Assembly (NCBI GenBank): GCA_964404825.1
Contig: CAYOLQ010000082.1
Location: 1-16,548, forward strand
Source of the DNA: JACJXF01 sp964404825
GTDB taxonomy: Bacteria; Bacteroidota; Bacteroidia; Bacteroidales; GCA-2748055
DNA length: 16,548 nucleotides
Direction of reading: 5' to 3'
Made by a program: the position numbers and the translations under genes. Each line of letters starts with the position of its first letter. Position 1 is the first letter of the stretch. Positions 14,582 through 16,548 of this stretch are shown piece by piece. The notes below the pieces were generated by a model, which worked only from the letters and a program-made list of their open reading frames with translations, searched no databases and was not told the DNA's origin.

Positions 14582-16548
14582 TTAAGTAAGACTTCTTCGC
14601 GGTAAAGTTATGGTAAAACATGTTCCTGTCGGAGCTTTTTTGGGATTTGCATTCGAATCAACCTTAATATTTCCCTTATGCATTTTAACAACTCCATAGG
14701 TAGTTGCAAGTCCAAGTCCCGTTCCCTTTCCTATGCCTTTAGTTGTAAAAAAAGGTTCAAAAACTTTTTGCAGATCATCCTCGTTTATCCCTGTTCCATT
14801 ATCGCATATCTTAATAATAACATCCAAATCTGTATCACCCAGCTCAATTAAAATATTCCCTCCCCCCGGCATTGCCTCAAATGCATTCTTTATGAGGTTA
14901 GAAACTACCTGAATCATCTGCTCCCTGTCAAGATCCGCGAAAGGATCCTTTATTTTTGAATCAATGCTGATTTTTACATTTTCAGGGATCAATACCGAAG
15001 AAATGGAGACTTTTATTAACTCGTTCAGGTCAGTTTCTGTTTTGCTGACTTGATTTTTCCGTGCAAAATTTAATAGCCCTCCTACAATGGTTTTGCAACG
15101 TTGTGCCTGCTCAACAATAAGTTTCAGGTCGGTTTTAAGTGGAGATTCGGGTTCAGCTTCGTCGAGCAGAATATTGGAATACATGATAACGACACCAAGG
15201 GGATTATTGAGTTCATGAGCAATACCGGCCGAAAGCTGTCCCATATGTGCCAGTTTTTCAGTCTGTTTCAGAGTCTGCTGAACACTGAAAAGCTTTTCAT
15301 TCGAAACAGCCAGCTCATTTATTGACTTATGCAGTTTGTCGATAGAATTGGGAAGGCACATCTCGTTTTCAGCCAGCCCCTTTATTATGGCAATAGCATG
15401 ATTCCTGCAGGTATCGTAACCACAAGCGCCACAATTAAGATTATCCTCTTCCTTAAATTTGTTCATGGTTCTGAGAACTTCCCTGATTTCTTTTTCCGAG
15501 GGATCGTGAATTCGCTGATCATCAGAACTAAATGATTGTGTAAGATCAAGGTTCTCAGCTTCCTTCATAGCTTTCAGCCAGCTGACTTCATCAAAAGAAT
15601 CCATTTTCAGTCTGAGGTAATCCAGGACTTTAGCTCTCCGGCTGAATTTTTTACCATTTTTTGATGTGCCCGGACCCATAATACATCCTTCGCAACAAAG
15701 CAATTCCAGATGCTCTGTTGAAATTGCCCCGAGTTTATACTCCCTGATAGCCTCCTGAAAATTTTCTCTTCCCTCAGCAACAATAACATGCCCTTCCAGA
15801 TCGTCATCCGGGAGTTTCACCGTTTGCAACATTCCCCTGCTAATGGGGAAAATTGCTCCTTTTCCGGCTTTTGGCTCATCAAATTCTGATCTGAAATCAT
15901 ACCCTGCATCCACCTTTCTGATTTCAAAGAGCTTACGTAGCTCTGTAAAGGTAATCTGCTCATCCAGTTCGTGGGTTTCTGCCTTTTTTGCAATACAGGG
16001 ACCAATGAAAACAATCCTGAATTTATTCTTATGTTTAAACTTCAGATACCTTGCCATTGCTATCATGGGAGAAACAATCGGAGCCAGATTACCAATCAGT
16101 TCTGGCTGGTATTTCTCTATAAAACTAACAATGGCCGGACAGTCTGATGAGATCACTCCCCTGACACCTTTATTCTGAACAATTTTCCGGTATTCAGCGG
16201 CAACCAGATCTGCTCCGAAGGCTACCTCAAAAACTTTCGCAAAACCAAGTTTTCTCAGCATCCCAATCAGCTTACGGTAATCCTTGAACTCGCTGAACTC
16301 TGATACAAAGCTCGGTGCAAGTAGTGCGTATATGTCTTCTCCAGAATCGAGCATTTCAATTATTCCGGCAGTTGAATCGTTAAATGCTTTTGCTCCCTGA
16401 CTGCAAACCCGCGTGCAGTTACCACATGCTATGCACCTCTCAGGTATAATCTCAGCCTGTCCGTTTACAATTTTAATTGCTTTCACAGGGCACTCCCTGA
16501 CGCAAGTGTAACAAACCCTGCACCGGTCCTTAATAGAATAAACCAGGT
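14582..16548 (-). CDS. Sensor histidine kinase with ferredoxin and [FeFe]-hydrogenase H-cluster domains (5' partial)
   Basis: The frame is open to the window edge, so the start lies outside; a GTG at 16486 is internal. At least 654 residues are visible. Numbering from that GTG: a first 4Fe-4S motif CxxCxxCxxxCP lies upstream (codons within 16487-16525), and a second has Cys 18/21/24/28. The hydrogenase large-subunit domain at about 50-300 has L1 SSDCP (Cys116), L2 GPCIAKK (Cys164) and L3 CCEGC (Cys264 and 268). A further FeS domain has Cys 352/355/360/377. The kinase core follows, with His424 in AHELNNPL, N-box LIKNAFEAM, DNGTG and GKGTGLGL. The four H-cluster ligand cysteines remain, but the proton-relay Cys of TSCCP is Asp115. 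It has no membrane helix. It is likely a cytosolic H2/redox sensor passing phosphate to the next two genes. A helical linker (about 380-410) joins the sensor and kinase parts. Confidence 0.93.
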   Translation of the reverse strand, partial: LVYSIKDRCRVCYTCVRECPVKAIKIVNGQAEIIPERCIACGNCTRVCSQGAKAFNDSTAGIIEMLDSGEDIYALLAPSFVSEFSEFKDYRKLIGMLRKLGFAKVFEVAFGADLVAAEYRKIVQNKGVRGVISSDCPAIVSFIEKYQPELIGNLAPIVSPMIAMARYLKFKHKNKFRIVFIGPCIAKKAETHELDEQITFTELRKLFEIRKVDAGYDFRSEFDEPKAGKGAIFPISRGMLQTVKLPDDDLEGHVIVAEGRENFQEAIREYKLGAISTEHLELLCCEGCIMGPGTSKNGKKFSRRAKVLDYLRLKMDSFDEVSWLKAMKEAENLDLTQSFSSDDQRIHDPSEKEIREVLRTMNKFKEEDNLNCGACGYDTCRNHAIAIIKGLAENEMCLPNSIDKLHKSINELAVSNEKLFSVQQTLKQTEKLAHMGQLSAGIAHELNNPLGVVIMYSNILLDEAEPESPLKTDLKLIVEQAQRCKTIVGGLLNFARKNQVSKTETDLNELIKVSISSVLIPENVKISIDSKIKDPFADLDREQMIQVVSNLIKNAFEAMPGGGNILIELGDTDLDVIIKICDNGTGINEDDLQKVFEPFFTTKGIGKGTGLGLATTYGVVKMHKGNIKVDSNANPKKAPTGTCFTITLPRRSLT

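Noticed and set aside
1..16548. CRISPR array, tRNA or rRNA genes, transposase
   Set aside because: No regularly spaced repeats with unique spacers, no cloverleaf-like sequence and no transposase-like frame were seen on either strand.

Overview
The window looks like chromosomal DNA from an anaerobic or fermentative member of the Bacteroidota, probably close to Bacteroidales/Marinilabiliales. The reasons are the AT-rich composition, weak Shine-Dalgarno sites, promoter-like boxes of the Bacteroidota TAnnTTTG type, a TonB-dependent receptor with an N-terminal carboxypeptidase-D-like domain, and the family content. A 10-N run at 11390-11399 shows this is a scaffolded draft assembly, possibly metagenomic.

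Layout. Positions 1-93 hold a short CACAGAG repeat cluster. Positions 94-2725 (minus) hold a tightly coupled pair: a small ACT/NikR-C-like protein of the TM1266 'iron-only hydrogenase system regulator' type, followed 4 nt later by a TonB-dependent outer-membrane receptor. A promoter box and a perfect dyad lie upstream of the pair. Next on the minus strand come an AlkD-type DNA alkylation repair protein (2862-3569) and a DEAD-box RNA helicase (3688-5043). Phosphoenolpyruvate carboxylase is divergently placed on the plus strand (5235-7991) and converges on an ORF6N-domain protein (8033-8566, minus). After an AT-rich 280-nt gap, a three-gene plus-strand operon (8847-11231) encodes an NMT1/TauA-like binding lipoprotein, a permease and an ATPase of an ABC importer.

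Beyond the importer is the 3' end of an unrecognised minus-strand gene (11271-11389), then the assembly gap, then a RibF homologue (11400-12246) that is cut by the gap and whose riboflavin kinase half looks degenerate. The right end (12380-16548) is a compact minus-strand operon for redox/hydrogen sensing. In transcription order it holds a histidine kinase fused to ferredoxin and [FeFe]-hydrogenase H-cluster domains, a single-domain receiver, a receiver-histidine kinase hybrid, and the NADH/NAD+-sensing repressor Rex. The first gene runs off the right edge, and its visible reading frame contains one more 4Fe-4S motif than an internal GTG start would give.

How they work together (inference). 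The hydrogenase-like kinase probably senses H2 or redox state rather than turning over H2, because the usual proton-relay cysteine of the H-cluster L1 motif is Asp here while the four cluster-ligand cysteines remain. None of the three phosphorelay proteins has a DNA-binding output domain, so Rex is the only DNA-binding protein in the cluster. The TM1266-like gene at the other end of the window also points to [FeFe]-hydrogenase biology in this genome, and its coupling to an outer-membrane receptor suggests a link between metal or cofactor import and hydrogenase status.
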